The notes under the pieces are model-generated. The model had not been told where the DNA came from. It was given only the letters and a program-made list of their open reading frames with translations, and did no database searches. A stretch of 64,000 bases of DNA from Rhodobacter sp. (GTDB lineage: Bacteria; Pseudomonadota; Alphaproteobacteria; Rhodobacterales; Rhodobacteraceae): contig JAIXUH010000034.1 in the NCBI GenBank assembly GCA_027484145.1, forward strand, positions 1 to 64,000, read 5' to 3'. Below are positions 9,048 to 17,405 of the stretch, piece by piece. Within the stretch, counting starts at the first letter, position 1; each line of letters begins with the position of its first letter. A program made the position numbers and the translations under genes.

Positions 9048-9050
9048 GCA

Positions 9051-9866
9051 TCAATCCTCGGCCGGGGCGGCGAGCAGGCGTTCCTTGCGGGCAAGGCTGC
9101 GACGCCGCATCTCGTAGATCACGGCGGCAAGGAAGGTCACCCCGATCAGCATCAGCGCAAGGGCGTTGATGGTTGGGGTGATCCCGGCCCGCACCTTTGA
9201 GAACACATAGACCGTCAGCGTATTGGATGTGCCGCGCGTGAACAGGGTCACGTTGAAGTTCTCGATCGACTGAAAGAAGGCAATCGCAGCCCCGGCCCCA
9301 AGGGCGGGCGTCAGATGCGGCAACAGGATGCGCCGCAGCACCTGACCATGGCTTGCGCCAAGGTCCAGCGCCGCCTCTTCCAACGCGGGATCAAAGCTTT
9401 GCAGCCGTGCCAGCACCAACAGCATCACAAAGGCCGCGATATAGCTGACCTGACCCAGCACCGAAAGGTGCAGGCCCGTGGGCACATTGACCTGATTCCA
9501 GAACAGCAGCGTGGAAATGCCGATCACCGCACCCGGCATCAGGATCGGGGCCACCATCACGCCGTAAAGCGCGCCGCGCACCCGCCCCGAGATCGAGTTG
9601 ATCAGGATCGCCCCCGCAGCCCCCAGCGGCACCGCAATCAGCACCACGGCAAGCGCCACCAGAATGGTGTTGCGGAAAGATGTCCACATGACCTGATCGT
9701 TAAACAGTTCGACGAACCAGCGGTTGGTGAACCCCTTCCACGGATAGACCGATGGCAGGCGGTTGTCGTTGAACGCGGCCCCGCCCATGATGATCAGCGG
9801 CATGAACAGGTAAAACAGGATGGCCGCCATATACAGGTGGCCGAGGAAATTGCGTGACTTGTGCAT
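9051..9866 (-). CDS. ABC transporter permease, spermidine/putrescine (PotC-like) type
   Basis: A 271-residue inner-membrane protein with about six hydrophobic segments and a binding-protein-dependent transport signature near EEAALDLGASHGQVLRRILLP. AAGGGGG precedes the ATG. It is the last gene of a minus-strand operon in the order solute-binding protein, ATPase, permease, permease. It should pair with the adjacent PotB-like permease to form the channel. PotABCD-type systems carry polyamines but also opines, thiamine, iron and other organic cations or acids, so the ligand is open. Confidence 0.88.
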   Translation of the reverse strand: MHKSRNFLGHLYMAAILFYLFMPLIIMGGAAFNDNRLPSVYPWKGFTNRWFVELFNDQVMWTSFRNTILVALAVVLIAVPLGAAGAILINSISGRVRGALYGVMVAPILMPGAVIGISTLLFWNQVNVPTGLHLSVLGQVSYIAAFVMLLVLARLQSFDPALEEAALDLGASHGQVLRRILLPHLTPALGAGAAIAFFQSIENFNVTLFTRGTSNTLTVYVFSKVRAGITPTINALALMLIGVTFLAAVIYEMRRRSLARKERLLAAPAED

Positions 9867-9876
9867 CTGGCCCCCC

Positions 9877-10812
9877 TTACTTGGCGATATCGCTGAGTTT
9901 GACTTTGAACGCCCACATCACCAGCGTCACGACGACCGTGCACAGAAGGATGTAGAGGAAGGAATAGGCGGCACCCGTGTTCCAATCCTGTGATTCCAGC
10001 ATCCAGACCTGAATCGTCTGGGTAAACCAATTCGACTTGGTCGATGGCAGCACCGATGGCACCAGAAGCGACCCTGCCGACAGCATGAACACCATCACGC
10101 AGCCCGAGGCGATGCCCGGTTTTGCATGGGGCAGGATCACCCGCCAGTGGGTCTGCCACCACTTGGCCCCCAGATCCTCGGAGGCTTCGATCTGGTTGGT
10201 GTCCAGCGACTGGATCGAGCCATAGATCGGGAACAGCATGAACAGGACATAGGTGTATACCAGACCGATCACGATGGCATCATAGGCGGTAAAGACGCCG
10301 TTCTGCCACCGCACCGGCGCATCCAGCAGGCCCATTCCCACCAGCGCGGCGTTCAAAGGGCCATTGAAGGTCAGGATGATATACCACGCAAATGCGCGCA
10401 GCGCCTCGGACACCCACAGCGGCACGAACAGCAGCAAGACCAGCGTCGGCAACGCGCGCGGATTGACGATCTTGGCAAGGTAATAGGCCAGCGGATAGCT
10501 CATCACAAAGGTGATGAAGGTCACCAACGCCGAAAACAGCACCGTGTTCAGGAAGGTGATCGTGTGGATCGGCAACTGGAACGAAATGCCCAAGAATGAC
10601 GTGTCTACCGGATTGTTCAGAAACTTTCGGTAGTTGTCGAAGGAATAGGTGTCCTTCGGCCCGCCCACATCGACGACCGGCAGATAGGGGCGGAAGGATG
10701 CCTCGAACAGGGTGACGTTCGGCAAGATCACAAGAGCCAGAAGCCAGAACGCCACCAAAAGCACGAATGTTCCGGTCAGCGTGGCACCATAACGGCGAAG
10801 AAGGTCCTGCAT
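9877..10812 (-). CDS. ABC transporter permease, PotB-like
   Basis: A 311-residue permease with six or so transmembrane segments, beginning LLRRYGATLTGTFVLLVAFW. It carries the cytoplasmic EAA-type loop (IEASEDLGAKWWQTHWRVILP) that docks on the ATPase. It lies 3 bp after the ATPase gene and 10 bp before the PotC-like gene, so the three are one transcriptional unit. It acts in the inner membrane as half of the import channel. Confidence 0.88.
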   Translation of the reverse strand: MQDLLRRYGATLTGTFVLLVAFWLLALVILPNVTLFEASFRPYLPVVDVGGPKDTYSFDNYRKFLNNPVDTSFLGISFQLPIHTITFLNTVLFSALVTFITFVMSYPLAYYLAKIVNPRALPTLVLLLFVPLWVSEALRAFAWYIILTFNGPLNAALVGMGLLDAPVRWQNGVFTAYDAIVIGLVYTYVLFMLFPIYGSIQSLDTNQIEASEDLGAKWWQTHWRVILPHAKPGIASGCVMVFMLSAGSLLVPSVLPSTKSNWFTQTIQVWMLESQDWNTGAAYSFLYILLCTVVVTLVMWAFKVKLSDIAK

Positions 10813-10815
10813 GGG

Positions 10816-11898
10816 TCAGGCCGTCCCCGTCTCGTCGGGCAAGATCGCCGCGCGGGCAGCATCGAACCGCATGAATTGCCGGGAACCGGGGTCGGGCACC
10901 GTGGCCGACCCGTCATTGCGAAGCTCAGCCACGAAATGCTTGCCGCTGTCCGTGGTGGCCGAAACCGAGATGAAGTTGCCCTCGAACGCCACATCGCCCA
11001 CGGTGACCGATACGGCATTTTCGCCACCGGCATCTGGCGTCAACACCACATGCTCGGGCCGGATATACAGCTTGACCGGCCCCTTGGCCGCACCGGGGGC
11101 CAGGCGCGCACGGAAGGTGCCGTGCGGTGTGGCATAGCTGGCAAAGCCATCCGCCGTTGCGCCCACATCGCCCGTCAGGATGTTCATTTCGCCGACAAAG
11201 CTGGCGACAAAGCCGTTGGCGGGGTTGTTGTAAATCTCGCGCGGGTCGGCCACCTGTTGCAACCGCCCTTGGCTCATCACGCCAACACGGTCAGACATGG
11301 CCAAAGCCTCGCCCTGATCATGGGTGATGTAGATGAAGGTCACGCCCGTGCGTTTCTGGATCGAACGCAGTTCCGCCCGCATATGCTGGCGCAGCTTAAG
11401 GTCCAGCGCCGACAAGGGTTCGTCCAGCAGCATCACTGCCGGTTCCACGGCCAGGGCGCGGGCAATGGCCACGCGCTGACGTTGACCGCCGGAAAGCTGG
11501 CTGGCCATCTTGTCCGCCGCACCCGGCAGATCGACCAGCCGCAGCAATTCCTCGGCCCGCGCGCGGCGTGTGGCCTTGTCCACGCCCCGCACCTCAAGGC
11601 CAAAGGCGATGTTTTCCCACACCGGCATCAGGGGGAACAGCGCAAGGTTCTGAAAGATCAGGGCGGTGGGCCGCTGGTTGGGGCGCTGCCCGCGCACATC
11701 CTTGCCGCCGATCCGGATCACGCCCGAAGAGGGTTCGGTAAACCCCGAGATCATCCGCAGGATCGTGGTCTTGCCGCATCCGGACGGGCCCAGAAAGGAA
11801 AAGAACTCACCCGGACGTATCTTTACGCTGACATGGTCCACGGCGCGGAAACTGCCGAAATCGCAGCACACATCATCAAGGTCAATCTCGGCACTCAT
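10816..11898 (-). CDS. ABC transporter ATPase, PotA-like
   Basis: A 360-residue ATPase. Walker A is GPSGCGKTT near residues 37-45, the signature is LSGGQRQRVAIARAL, Walker B is VMLLDEPLSALD, and the switch histidine is in YITHDQGEA. After the nucleotide-binding domain come about 120 residues forming a TOBE-type regulatory domain, as usual for PotA/MalK/FbpC ATPases. It follows the solute-binding gene after a strong terminator-like hairpin and precedes two permease genes. It energises uptake from the cytoplasmic face. Confidence 0.92.
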   Translation of the reverse strand: MSAEIDLDDVCCDFGSFRAVDHVSVKIRPGEFFSFLGPSGCGKTTILRMISGFTEPSSGVIRIGGKDVRGQRPNQRPTALIFQNLALFPLMPVWENIAFGLEVRGVDKATRRARAEELLRLVDLPGAADKMASQLSGGQRQRVAIARALAVEPAVMLLDEPLSALDLKLRQHMRAELRSIQKRTGVTFIYITHDQGEALAMSDRVGVMSQGRLQQVADPREIYNNPANGFVASFVGEMNILTGDVGATADGFASYATPHGTFRARLAPGAAKGPVKLYIRPEHVVLTPDAGGENAVSVTVGDVAFEGNFISVSATTDSGKHFVAELRNDGSATVPDPGSRQFMRFDAARAAILPDETGTA

Positions 11899-11951
11899 CG
11901 GCGCGGTCCCCGTTGTCGTTTGTTACCGGGGCCTCGTAGACGGACCCCTGG

Positions 11952-11982
11952 AAAAATGCTCGCCGGGGATGTCCCCGGCGAG
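11952..11982 (-). terminator. Intrinsic terminator/attenuator between binding-protein gene and ATPase gene
   Basis: CTCGCCGGGGA at 11959-11969 pairs with TCCCCGGCGAG at 11972-11982. Read on the minus strand the stem is followed by CATTTTT (T-run complementary to 11952-11956). It lies just downstream of the solute-binding gene inside the operon, so it probably lowers expression of the ATPase and permeases relative to the binding protein. Confidence 0.8.
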
Positions 11983-12002
11983 GCTGTCTTGCCAGACCGC
12001 GA

Positions 12003-13130
12003 TCAGGCGGCCTTGTACTTGTCCGCGTATTCGCCGCGCTTGGCGATGAATTCTGCGGTCTGTTCCGGCCACCACCACAGTTTTGCCAGCGCGTCATCGT
12101 TGAAGGTGCCGCTGTAATAGGCCGACACTTCCGGCGACATCAGGTCAGACGCACCCTTGCCCACCGGGTTGGACGAGAAGGCCGAAGCCCAGCCTGCCGC
12201 ACCTTCGGGGGTCGAGACGAACTTGGCGAATTCATGCGCCTGATCCACGTTGACGGCGTTCTTCATCATGACAAAGCCCTGATGCCATGCAAACGCGCCT
12301 TCTGCCGGGGCGACATAGGCATAGCCGTCATTGCGCAGGTTGAAGCCGGTCGAATCCCAGCACAGGCCCAGCGTGGCGCCGTTGGCCACAAAGCCAGCGT
12401 TGGCTTCGTTTTCGCCCGACCACCACTGCACGACGTTGCCCTTGGCCTTGACAGCCTCGGCCAGGGCGATATCCCACAGCTCGACCATTGCGGCCATGTC
12501 GGTGTAGCCATCCATCCACGGACGCGGCAGTTTGCCGGTAGCATCCAGCCAGCGTCCCATGGCAGCCAGCGTCGAGTGCGGGCGCAGCACGACCTGATTT
12601 TCCGGGTTGAACAGATCGCCCAGCGACGGCGGGGTCGCCAGCTTTGCCGCTGCCGTGTTGGCAACAAGCGCTTCGGTGCCCCAGTTCGACGGCACATAGA
12701 ACAGTTGGTCGCCCGCGCGCGACCGATCGCCCGCCGAGCCGTCTGCCAGACCCGGCAGATAGTTGTCCATCGCCAGCTTCGCGGCATCCCACGGGGCCAG
12801 CAGGCCGTTCGAGTTCCAGCCGCCCCAACGGTCGATCGTCGGTTCGATCACGTCGATGCCGCCAGCTTCCAGCGCGACCTTGGCCTGTGCGAACATGGCG
12901 TCCTGATCGGGAAGTTCGGTGAAGTTCACCTTGATGCCGGTCGCGGCGGTAAAGGCCGGGAACACCTTTTCGGCCAAAGCCGGATAGCCAGCCCAGCCAG
13001 TAAAGTTGATTTCGCCCGACGAGGCCAGAGCTTTGGACGAGATGATGGCAGGCGCTGCCAGAATGCCGACACCCGCAGCCGAGGTCTGCAGGAAACGGCG
13101 GCGGTTCAGCGCCTTGCTTGGTGTTGTCAT
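12003..13130 (-). CDS. Periplasmic solute-binding protein of the Pot-type ABC importer (Tat-type signal)
   Basis: A 375-residue PotD-like binding protein (extracellular solute-binding family 1/8). I chose the ATG at 13130, with AGGGAGA 6-7 bases upstream. The N-terminus RRRFLQTSAAGVGILAAP is a twin-arginine signal, so it is probably exported folded. The mature part shows the type 2 binding fold (INFTGWAGYPALAEKVFPAF and onwards) and aromatic residues such as WWSGENEANAGF that often line the pocket. It is the first gene of the minus-strand importer operon. Ligand unknown; polyamine-like compounds or other small cations are possible. Confidence 0.86.
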   Translation of the reverse strand: MTTPSKALNRRRFLQTSAAGVGILAAPAIISSKALASSGEINFTGWAGYPALAEKVFPAFTAATGIKVNFTELPDQDAMFAQAKVALEAGGIDVIEPTIDRWGGWNSNGLLAPWDAAKLAMDNYLPGLADGSAGDRSRAGDQLFYVPSNWGTEALVANTAAAKLATPPSLGDLFNPENQVVLRPHSTLAAMGRWLDATGKLPRPWMDGYTDMAAMVELWDIALAEAVKAKGNVVQWWSGENEANAGFVANGATLGLCWDSTGFNLRNDGYAYVAPAEGAFAWHQGFVMMKNAVNVDQAHEFAKFVSTPEGAAGWASAFSSNPVGKGASDLMSPEVSAYYSGTFNDDALAKLWWWPEQTAEFIAKRGEYADKYKAA

Positions 13131-13719
13131 GGTTATTCTCCCTTGAACGTTGGATAGGCGGTTCATGTTTCAGCCGCCACCCTGTTATGATTAAGCACGT
13201 CAGTAAACAGATTTGTAACTGTCGCTTCACCTTGATGCGACAGCCACCCGCACCTCTTGTTCAACGCCGCATATTCGGGCGACGGGTCGGGCATCTGTCA
13301 AGCAGGTATTGCGCCGCGCTGACACTTTGGGATCGCCACATCTGCGTGAACGTGCGGTGCGCATCCTGACAAAAGGGCAGGGCGGGCGGGCAAGCATTCT
13401 ACCGCGCCGTGCGCAAAGGGCGCAGCTTACGCCTGCGGGCCGAGGTTCCGTGACCCCTTTTGTCGCGATGGGGCGCGAAGATGCCGGTTTTGGGCGGTTG
13501 ATGGTGCGCGATGTGCCCCAGCAAAGTGCCACGACCCTTGCCGCGCCACGACGGCCCGGCAGGGGCCAGACCGTTGCGACCAGTGGCGAAAAAACAGACC
13601 TCTGTTGCGGTAGGGCTGGGGTTGGGCAGGGATTGGGCAGATGACACCCCCGCAGCGTCGGCCATGCCAAAGAATCGCATGGCATCCGGCATGATCCGGG
13701 CCGCGCCCTTCAGCGCGCG
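13131..13719. other. Intergenic region of 589 bp without a convincing gene
   Basis: The region separates the importer operon (promoter expected in its left part, reading left) from the 3' end of the SqrR-like gene. Short frames on both strands have unnatural composition, no family motif and no good ribosome binding site. The AT-richer part around 13180-13230 is the likeliest promoter area for the importer. I see no tRNA, hairpin with T-run, or repeat that I can defend. Confidence 0.5.
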
Positions 13720-14043
13720 TTAGCCGTCGGGCGCGCAATAAACCCGATACAGGGTTTCCAGCACGGCCTGCACTTCGGCACTGGCCAGACTGTAATAGAT
13801 GGTCTGCCCGTCCCGCCGTGTTGCAACCAGTCGCAGCGCCCGCATCTTGCCCAGATGCTGTGACAGCGCGGCGGGGCTGAGCTGCACGATCCCGGCCAAC
13901 TCGCCCACTGACTTTTCCCCGGCCAAGAGCGTGCACAGCACAACCAGCCGTTTGGGGTTGGCCATGGCGGCCAGGGTGGCGGCAACTTCTTCCGCCTTTG
14001 CTTCAAGCGGCGCCAGACTGGCAAGGATGGTTTCGTTTTTCAT
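13720..14043 (-). CDS. sqrR: ArsR-family persulfide-sensing repressor, SqrR/BigR type
   Basis: A 107-residue winged-helix repressor. The DNA-recognition helix region is LSPAALSQHLGKMRAL and the wing RRDGQTIYYSL. Two cysteines, Cys37 (VVLCTLL) and Cys103 (YRVYCAPDG), are 66 residues apart. That is the spacing of Cys41 and Cys107 in Rhodobacter capsulatus SqrR, which form a tetrasulfide bridge with reactive sulfur and then release DNA. The gene is divergent from a persulfide dioxygenase, a classic target. The ATG at 14043 overlaps the promoter region of the neighbour, and a leaderless or very short leader is likely. BigR is the equivalent name in Agrobacterium and Xylella. Confidence 0.85.
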   Translation of the reverse strand: MKNETILASLAPLEAKAEEVAATLAAMANPKRLVVLCTLLAGEKSVGELAGIVQLSPAALSQHLGKMRALRLVATRRDGQTIYYSLASAEVQAVLETLYRVYCAPDG

Positions 14044-14045
14044 GC

Positions 14046-14079
14046 TTGACACTTTAGCAACTTCGAAAGTATTAATCAA
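14046..14079. promoter_or_regulatory. Overlapping divergent promoters with inverted-repeat operator (SqrR-like control region)
   Basis: Rightward: TTGACA at 14046-14051, 18-bp spacer, TATTAA at 14070-14075. Leftward (minus strand): TTGATT, complement of 14074-14079, 17-bp spacer, TAAAGT, complement of 14051-14056, immediately before the sqrR-like ATG. The shared spacer holds ACTTT (14051-14055) and AAAGT (14066-14070), an inverted repeat with a nested ACTT-CGA-AAGT. A repressor bound here would block both promoters. Confidence 0.6.
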
Positions 14080-14227
14080 TAGGATCGTGAACCCGGAAAC
14101 ATCTTGCAAAGAGCCTGGGCCAACGCAAGCGCCCCAAGGCCCCGGATCGCGAAAGCCAAAGGCCGGATGCCCCATTGCGCCGTCAGGCCATAGCCAAACC
14201 CTTCGGGCGACTGAAAAGGAAACGACG

Positions 14228-15130
14228 ATGACCCAAGCTGCCGATATTGCCCATGTGGTCGATCTGACGCTTCAACCTCAGGTCACCGCGTTTTTCGACG
14301 AACCGACCAATACCGTGACCTATGTGGTGCGCGACCCGGCCAGCACGGCCTGTGCGGTGATCGATTCCGTGATGGACATCGACTATGCCGCCGGGCGGAT
14401 CACCTATGCCTCGGCTGACGCGGTGATTGCCTTTATCACGGCGCAGGGCCTGACGCTGGAATGGTTGATCGAAACCCATGTCCACGCCGACCATCTGTCG
14501 AGCGCGCCCTATATTCAGGGTAAGCTGGGTGGCAAGATCGGGATCGGCGCGCAGATCACCACGGTGCAGGAAACCTTTGGCAAGGTGTTCAACGAAGGCA
14601 CCGATTTTCAGCGCGACGGCAGCCAGTTCGACCGACTGTTCCAAGATGGCGACACCTACCAGATCGGCACGATGACGGCTTTCGTGCTGCACACGCCGGG
14701 CCACACGCCCGCCTGCACCACGCATGTGATCGGCGACGCGGCCTTTGTCGGCGATACCCTGTTCATGCCCGATGGCGGTTCGGCCCGCGCCGATTTTCCC
14801 GGCGGCGATGCGCGCACCTTGTTCCGCTCGATCCGCCGGGTGCTGTCGTTGCCCGATGCGACGCGGCTGTTCATGTGCCACGATTATGGCCCCAACGGGC
14901 GCGAGATTCGCTGGGAAACCACGGTGGCCGAACAGCGGGCGCACAACATCCACGTGCATGACGGCATCACCGAAGATCAGTTCGTGGAACTGCGCGAGGC
15001 GCGCGACAAAACCCTTGGCATGCCGAAACTGATTATCCCGTCGTTGCAGATCAACATGCGCGGCGGTGACCTGCCCGAACCCGACGACAGCGGCAAACGC
15101 TTTCTGAAAGTGCCGATCAACGGGCTTTGA
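14228..15130 (+). CDS. Persulfide dioxygenase-like metallo-beta-lactamase-fold protein (ETHE1/Blh type)
   Basis: A 300-residue MBL-fold protein starting MTQAADIAHV, with AAAAGGAAA upstream. The metal motif THVHADHLSSA (HxHxDH), the histidine in HTPGHTPAC, the aspartate in VGDTLFMPDGG and the histidine in MCHDYGPNG fit the mono-iron persulfide dioxygenases ETHE1 and Blh. These oxidise glutathione persulfide to sulfite. There is no fused rhodanese domain. It is divergent from the SqrR-like repressor and 81 bp ahead of a SulP transporter, which suggests a small sulfide-detoxification unit. Confidence 0.86.
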   Translation: MTQAADIAHVVDLTLQPQVTAFFDEPTNTVTYVVRDPASTACAVIDSVMDIDYAAGRITYASADAVIAFITAQGLTLEWLIETHVHADHLSSAPYIQGKLGGKIGIGAQITTVQETFGKVFNEGTDFQRDGSQFDRLFQDGDTYQIGTMTAFVLHTPGHTPACTTHVIGDAAFVGDTLFMPDGGSARADFPGGDARTLFRSIRRVLSLPDATRLFMCHDYGPNGREIRWETTVAEQRAHNIHVHDGITEDQFVELREARDKTLGMPKLIIPSLQINMRGGDLPEPDDSGKRFLKVPINGL

Positions 15131-15211
15131 CGGCCCAAGGCCAGACCATCTGCGTGATGCTGCCATGCCCGCTGCCGCGCGGCGGCTTTCCATTCCTTTT
15201 GCCAAAAGGCG

Positions 15212-16990
15212 ATGCCTGTGAAACCCCTGTCTGCCTTTCTGCCGATCCTGAACTGGGCCCCCGGCTATTCGCGTGCCGATGCGCAAAGCGACCTTGTTGC
15301 GGCGCTGATCGTGACGATCATGTTGGTGCCGCAAAGCCTTGCCTATGCCATGCTGGCCGGATTGCCGCCGCAGGTGGGTCTTTATGCCTCGATCCTGCCG
15401 CTGGTGGTTTATGCAGTCATGGGCACCAGCCGTGCGCTGGCGGTGGGGCCGGTGGCGGTGGTGTCGCTGATGACGGCGGCCGCGGTGGGGCAGGTGGCGG
15501 CCCCGGGCAGCGCAGCCTATCTGACAGCGGCAATCACGCTGGCGTTTCTTTCAGGGCTGGTGTTGCTGGCGATGTCGCTGTTGCGGCTTGGCTTTCTGGC
15601 AAACTTCCTGAGCCATCCGGTAATCTCGGGCTTCATCACCGCCTCGGGGGTGTTGATCGCGCTGAGCCAGTTGAAACATGTGCTGGGCATCACGGTCAGC
15701 GGCGATACCCTGCCAGAACTTCTGACCGGCCTGTTCACCGGCATCGGCGACGCCAATGGCTATACCCTCGTTATCGGTGTTGCGGCGACGGTTTTCCTGT
15801 TCTGGTCGCGCAAGCGTGCAAAGCCGTTGCTGCTGGCGCGGGGCATGCCGCCGCGTCCGGCGGACCTTTTGGCCAAAGCGGCGCCGGTGGCGGCCATCGT
15901 GCTGTCGATTCTTGCCGTCGTCCAGTTCGGGCTCGTGGAGCGGGGGGTAAAGATCGTGGGAGACATCCCAGCCGGTCTGCCGCCCTTTGCGCTGCCATCG
16001 TTTGACCTAAGCCTGTGGCGGGAACTGCTTTTGCCCGCCGTGCTGATCAGCCTTGTCGGCTTTGTCGAATCCATCTCGGTCGCGCAGACCCTTGCGGCCA
16101 AACGGCGGCAGCGCATCGTACCAAATCAGGAACTTTCTGCGCTGGGCGCGTCGAATATAGCTGCAGCCCTATCGGGCGGCTATCCGGTGACGGGTGGGTT
16201 TGCGCGGTCGGTCGTCAATTTTGATGCCGGTGCTGCCACGCCGCTGGCCGGTGCCTTTACAGCCGCTGGCATCCTGCTGGCCACGGTGTTTCTGACGCCC
16301 TTGTTCCGGTTTCTGCCGCAGGCGGTGCTAGCGGCCACCATCATCGTGGCAGTGCTGTCGCTGGTCGATCTGGCCGCGATCAAGCGCACCTATGCCTATT
16401 CCAAGGCCGATTTCGCGGCCATGGCGATGACGATCGTGATGGTTCTGGGTGTCGGTGTCGAAGCGGGCATCGTGGCCGGGGTCTCACTGTCGCTTCTCTT
16501 GTTCCTGTGGCGCACCTCACGGCCACACATGGCCGTGGTGGGGCAGGTGCCGGGGACCGAGCATTTTCGCAACATCGACCGGCATCAAGTGATGACCGAT
16601 CCTGCGATCCTGTCGATCCGGGTCGACGAAAGCCTGTATTTCGCCAATGCCCGCGCGCTGGAGGATGCGATTTATGACCGTATCGCAGACCAGCCCCTGC
16701 TGCGGCATGTCATCCTGATGTGTCCGGCGGTGAATGCGATTGACGCGAGTGCGCTGGAGAGTCTGGAGGCGATTGGCCACAGGCTTGGGTCGGCCGGGAT
16801 CGGGTTTCACCTGTCCGAGGTAAAGGGTCCGGTGATGGACGCGCTGCAGCGATCCGATTTTCTGACGCATTTTCAGGGCCGGGTATTCCTGTCGCAGTTC
16901 GAGGCGGTGTCGGTCCTTTCGGCGGCGGCACGGGCCGGGGTTTCGGCCAGCGCGCACACCGTTGCTGCGGGGCCTGTGCAGGCCGCCTGA
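15212..16990 (+). CDS. SulP-family anion transporter with STAS domain
   Basis: A 592-residue membrane protein. The N-terminal 430 residues hold 10 or more hydrophobic segments with SulP motifs: YAMLAGLPPQVGLYASILP, PVAVVSLMTA and FVESISVAQTLA. The C-terminal part from about residue 450 is a STAS domain (ILSIRVDESLYFANARALEDAI, then LMCPAVNAIDASALESLEAI). SulP proteins carry sulfate, bicarbonate or related anions. The location just behind the persulfide dioxygenase, whose product sulfite is oxidised to sulfate, suggests sulfate or sulfite transport, though direction cannot be told. Start ATG at 15212. Confidence 0.88.
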   Translation: MPVKPLSAFLPILNWAPGYSRADAQSDLVAALIVTIMLVPQSLAYAMLAGLPPQVGLYASILPLVVYAVMGTSRALAVGPVAVVSLMTAAAVGQVAAPGSAAYLTAAITLAFLSGLVLLAMSLLRLGFLANFLSHPVISGFITASGVLIALSQLKHVLGITVSGDTLPELLTGLFTGIGDANGYTLVIGVAATVFLFWSRKRAKPLLLARGMPPRPADLLAKAAPVAAIVLSILAVVQFGLVERGVKIVGDIPAGLPPFALPSFDLSLWRELLLPAVLISLVGFVESISVAQTLAAKRRQRIVPNQELSALGASNIAAALSGGYPVTGGFARSVVNFDAGAATPLAGAFTAAGILLATVFLTPLFRFLPQAVLAATIIVAVLSLVDLAAIKRTYAYSKADFAAMAMTIVMVLGVGVEAGIVAGVSLSLLLFLWRTSRPHMAVVGQVPGTEHFRNIDRHQVMTDPAILSIRVDESLYFANARALEDAIYDRIADQPLLRHVILMCPAVNAIDASALESLEAIGHRLGSAGIGFHLSEVKGPVMDALQRSDFLTHFQGRVFLSQFEAVSVLSAAARAGVSASAHTVAAGPVQAA

Positions 16991-17069
16991 GGCCACGCGC
17001 GGTGTATTCGGCACGTGATGCCGCGTGTTTGGCGCAAATCGCTGGGAAAAGTCGGTAACGGACGACTGT

Positions 17070-17285
17070 CGTCTTGGTTGAACAATAGGGTGAAAGCCGC
17101 AAGGTGCTGCCCTTTGGGGCAGAGAATTGGGAAGCCGGTGCAATCCCGGCGCTGCCCCCGCAACGGTAACGCAGTCGCGGCCATTGCATTTGCCACCGGG
17201 GATGGGAGGAGCCCCCCTGGGAAGGCGTCATGGTCCGGTCCCCGCAAGGGCGGCCAACGGCGAAGCCCGGAAACCAGCCTTGCAT
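17070..17285 (+). promoter_or_regulatory. Cobalamin (B12) riboswitch
   Basis: The conserved core is clear: GGGAAGCCGGTGCAATCC at 17129-17146, then GCTGCCCCCGCAACGGTAA (17151-17169), which is the B12 box, and the 3' closing element AGCCCGGAAACCAGCC near 17264-17279. The full aptamer spans roughly 17070-17285. It lies 120 bp before a Rieske oxygenase gene on the same strand. A later stem CGGGC-CTT-GCCCG (17324-17336) could be part of the expression platform. Cobalamin riboswitches normally switch genes off when B12 is abundant. Confidence 0.92.
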
Positions 17286-17405
17286 GCGATGCCACCCGGT
17301 CTGGGCGGGGTCTGCGCGATGGTCGGGCCTTGCCCGCACACGCGCGCGGCCTGCCCTGCCTTCACCCTTCACCCGCGCGGGGATGCGCGGTGCCCCGAGG
17401 ATATG

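Noticed and set aside
13309-13692. Overlapping open frames on both strands in the gap before the SqrR-like gene
   Set aside because: Arg/Pro/Gly-rich translations on both strands with no motif and no start signal; typical chance frames in GC-rich DNA.
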